A DNA stretch of 5,017 nt. Source: Trueperaceae bacterium (lineage in GTDB: Bacteria > Deinococcota > Deinococci > Deinococcales > Trueperaceae). The stretch covers positions 1-5,017 of the forward strand of contig SLSQ01000117.1 of NCBI GenBank assembly GCA_007130355.1, read 5' to 3'. Positions 4,622-5,017 of the stretch are shown here, piece by piece. The notes under the pieces are model-generated. The model was not told where the DNA came from. It did no database searches and saw only the letters and a program-made list of their open reading frames with translations. Every line of letters begins with the position of its first letter. Position 1 is the first letter of the stretch. A program made the translations under genes and the position numbers.

Positions 4622-5017
4622 TCAGGCCACGTCCTCGAGGTGGTCGATCCGAGGGGCCGACCGGCCGCCGGTGACGAGCACCGCGTCGATCCGCATCCGC
4701 GGCGGGTCGGGCAGGCCGCAGCGCCGCGCGTGCCGACGGGCCCAGAGTCGGGCCGAGCGGCGCAGGCGCTGCCGCTTGCCGCGCCGCAGCGTTTCGGCCG
4801 GCGTGCCGTAGCGGGTCGAGGCGCGCTGCCGCACCTCGACCACGACGACGGTGCCGCCGGAGCGCATGACCAGGTCCAGTTCGCCGCCCGGCACGACCGC
4901 GGCGGCGTCGAGGCAGGTCCAACCGGCGCGCTCGAGGTGCCGGCGGGCGACCGTCTCGGCCCAGTGCCGCGGCGCCCGGTCCGGATCCGGTCCGGAGGGG
5001 GCACGGTCGGCGGGCGC
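4622..5017 (-). CDS. YraN/UPF0102-family nuclease-like protein, 5' end outside window
   Basis: The protein belongs to UPF0102 (YraN), small proteins with a restriction-endonuclease-like fold whose cellular role is poorly known, often thought to involve DNA processing. Of it, 131 residues are seen. HWAETVARRHLERAGW is the family's N-terminal helix (usual form GxxGExxAxxyLxxxGy). GGELDLVMRSG follows, with the Glu (4880-4882) and Asp (4874-4876) of the PD-D/ExK-type site, then VVVVEVRQRAS with the next Glu (4835-4837), then YGTPAETLRRGKRQRLRR, and a final RIDAVLV...IDHLEDVA. Arg stands where many members have Lys after the last Glu; E. coli YraN, as I recall it, also has Arg. No ATG, GTG or TTG in frame occurs before the N-terminal helix, so the start lies beyond 5017. 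A GTG at 4894 would cut off that helix and is rejected. The family is usually about 120 residues, so only a few codons are missing. Confidence 0.88.
   Translation of the reverse strand, partial: APADRAPSGPDPDRAPRHWAETVARRHLERAGWTCLDAAAVVPGGELDLVMRSGGTVVVVEVRQRASTRYGTPAETLRRGKRQRLRRSARLWARRHARRCGLPDPPRMRIDAVLVTGGRSAPRIDHLEDVA

Noticed and set aside
3003..4811. A 602-codon plus-strand frame across trpF and the SDR gene
   Set aside because: It runs antisense to trpF and out of frame with the SDR gene, both of which have complete family motifs.
3046..5004. A 652-codon minus-strand frame opposite the SDR gene and out of frame with trpF and YraN
   Set aside because: Its composition is low-complexity and it conflicts with three well-supported genes.
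1..5017. CRISPR array, insertion sequence, prophage or toxin-antitoxin genes
   Set aside because: I saw no regularly spaced repeats, transposase, integrase or phage motifs, or paired small genes of these types.

Overview
The window is a very GC-rich (over about 70% by eye) stretch of bacterial chromosome. Composition, GTG starts, TAnnnT-type -10 elements and apparently leaderless genes suggest an actinobacterium. A stand-alone trpF argues against the Streptomyces/Mycobacterium type, which use PriA instead, so a deeper actinobacterial lineage such as Thermoleophilia or Acidimicrobiia is my best but unproven guess.

Layout, left to right. Bases 1-2382 (minus) hold one long reading frame, cut by the left window edge. 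It encodes a membrane receptor-type diguanylate cyclase: TM, CHASE3-like extracytoplasmic region, TM, HAMP, GAF, GGDEF with an intact GGEEF site and RxxD inhibitory site. It then runs, without a stop or frame change, into the C-terminal half of an L-fucose/L-arabinose isomerase-like protein. The GGDEF domain lacks its last helix and the isomerase lacks its N-terminal half, so this is either a real gene fusion or an assembly join. It is the most unusual thing here. Just upstream, a small cupin gene (2369-2686, minus) overlaps the cyclase start by 14 bases, so the two are probably co-translated. This cupin has lost the metal-binding residues of motif 1.

Bases 2687-3167 contain no convincing gene. 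They hold a candidate promoter for the cupin-cyclase pair, three same-orientation DnaA-box-like sites (one exact), and three GC-rich hairpins just after trpF that probably end trpF transcription.

Bases 3168-3791 (minus) are trpF (tryptophan biosynthesis). It diverges from an SDR oxidoreductase gene (3826-4611, plus) across only 34 bases. That gap carries two opposed -10 elements, each exactly six bases from an ATG, so both mRNAs look leaderless. The SDR gene converges on a YraN/UPF0102-family gene (4622-5017, minus), whose start lies beyond the right edge.

The cupin and cyclase look like a c-di-GMP signalling unit. TrpF, the SDR and YraN look like unrelated housekeeping or metabolic neighbours.
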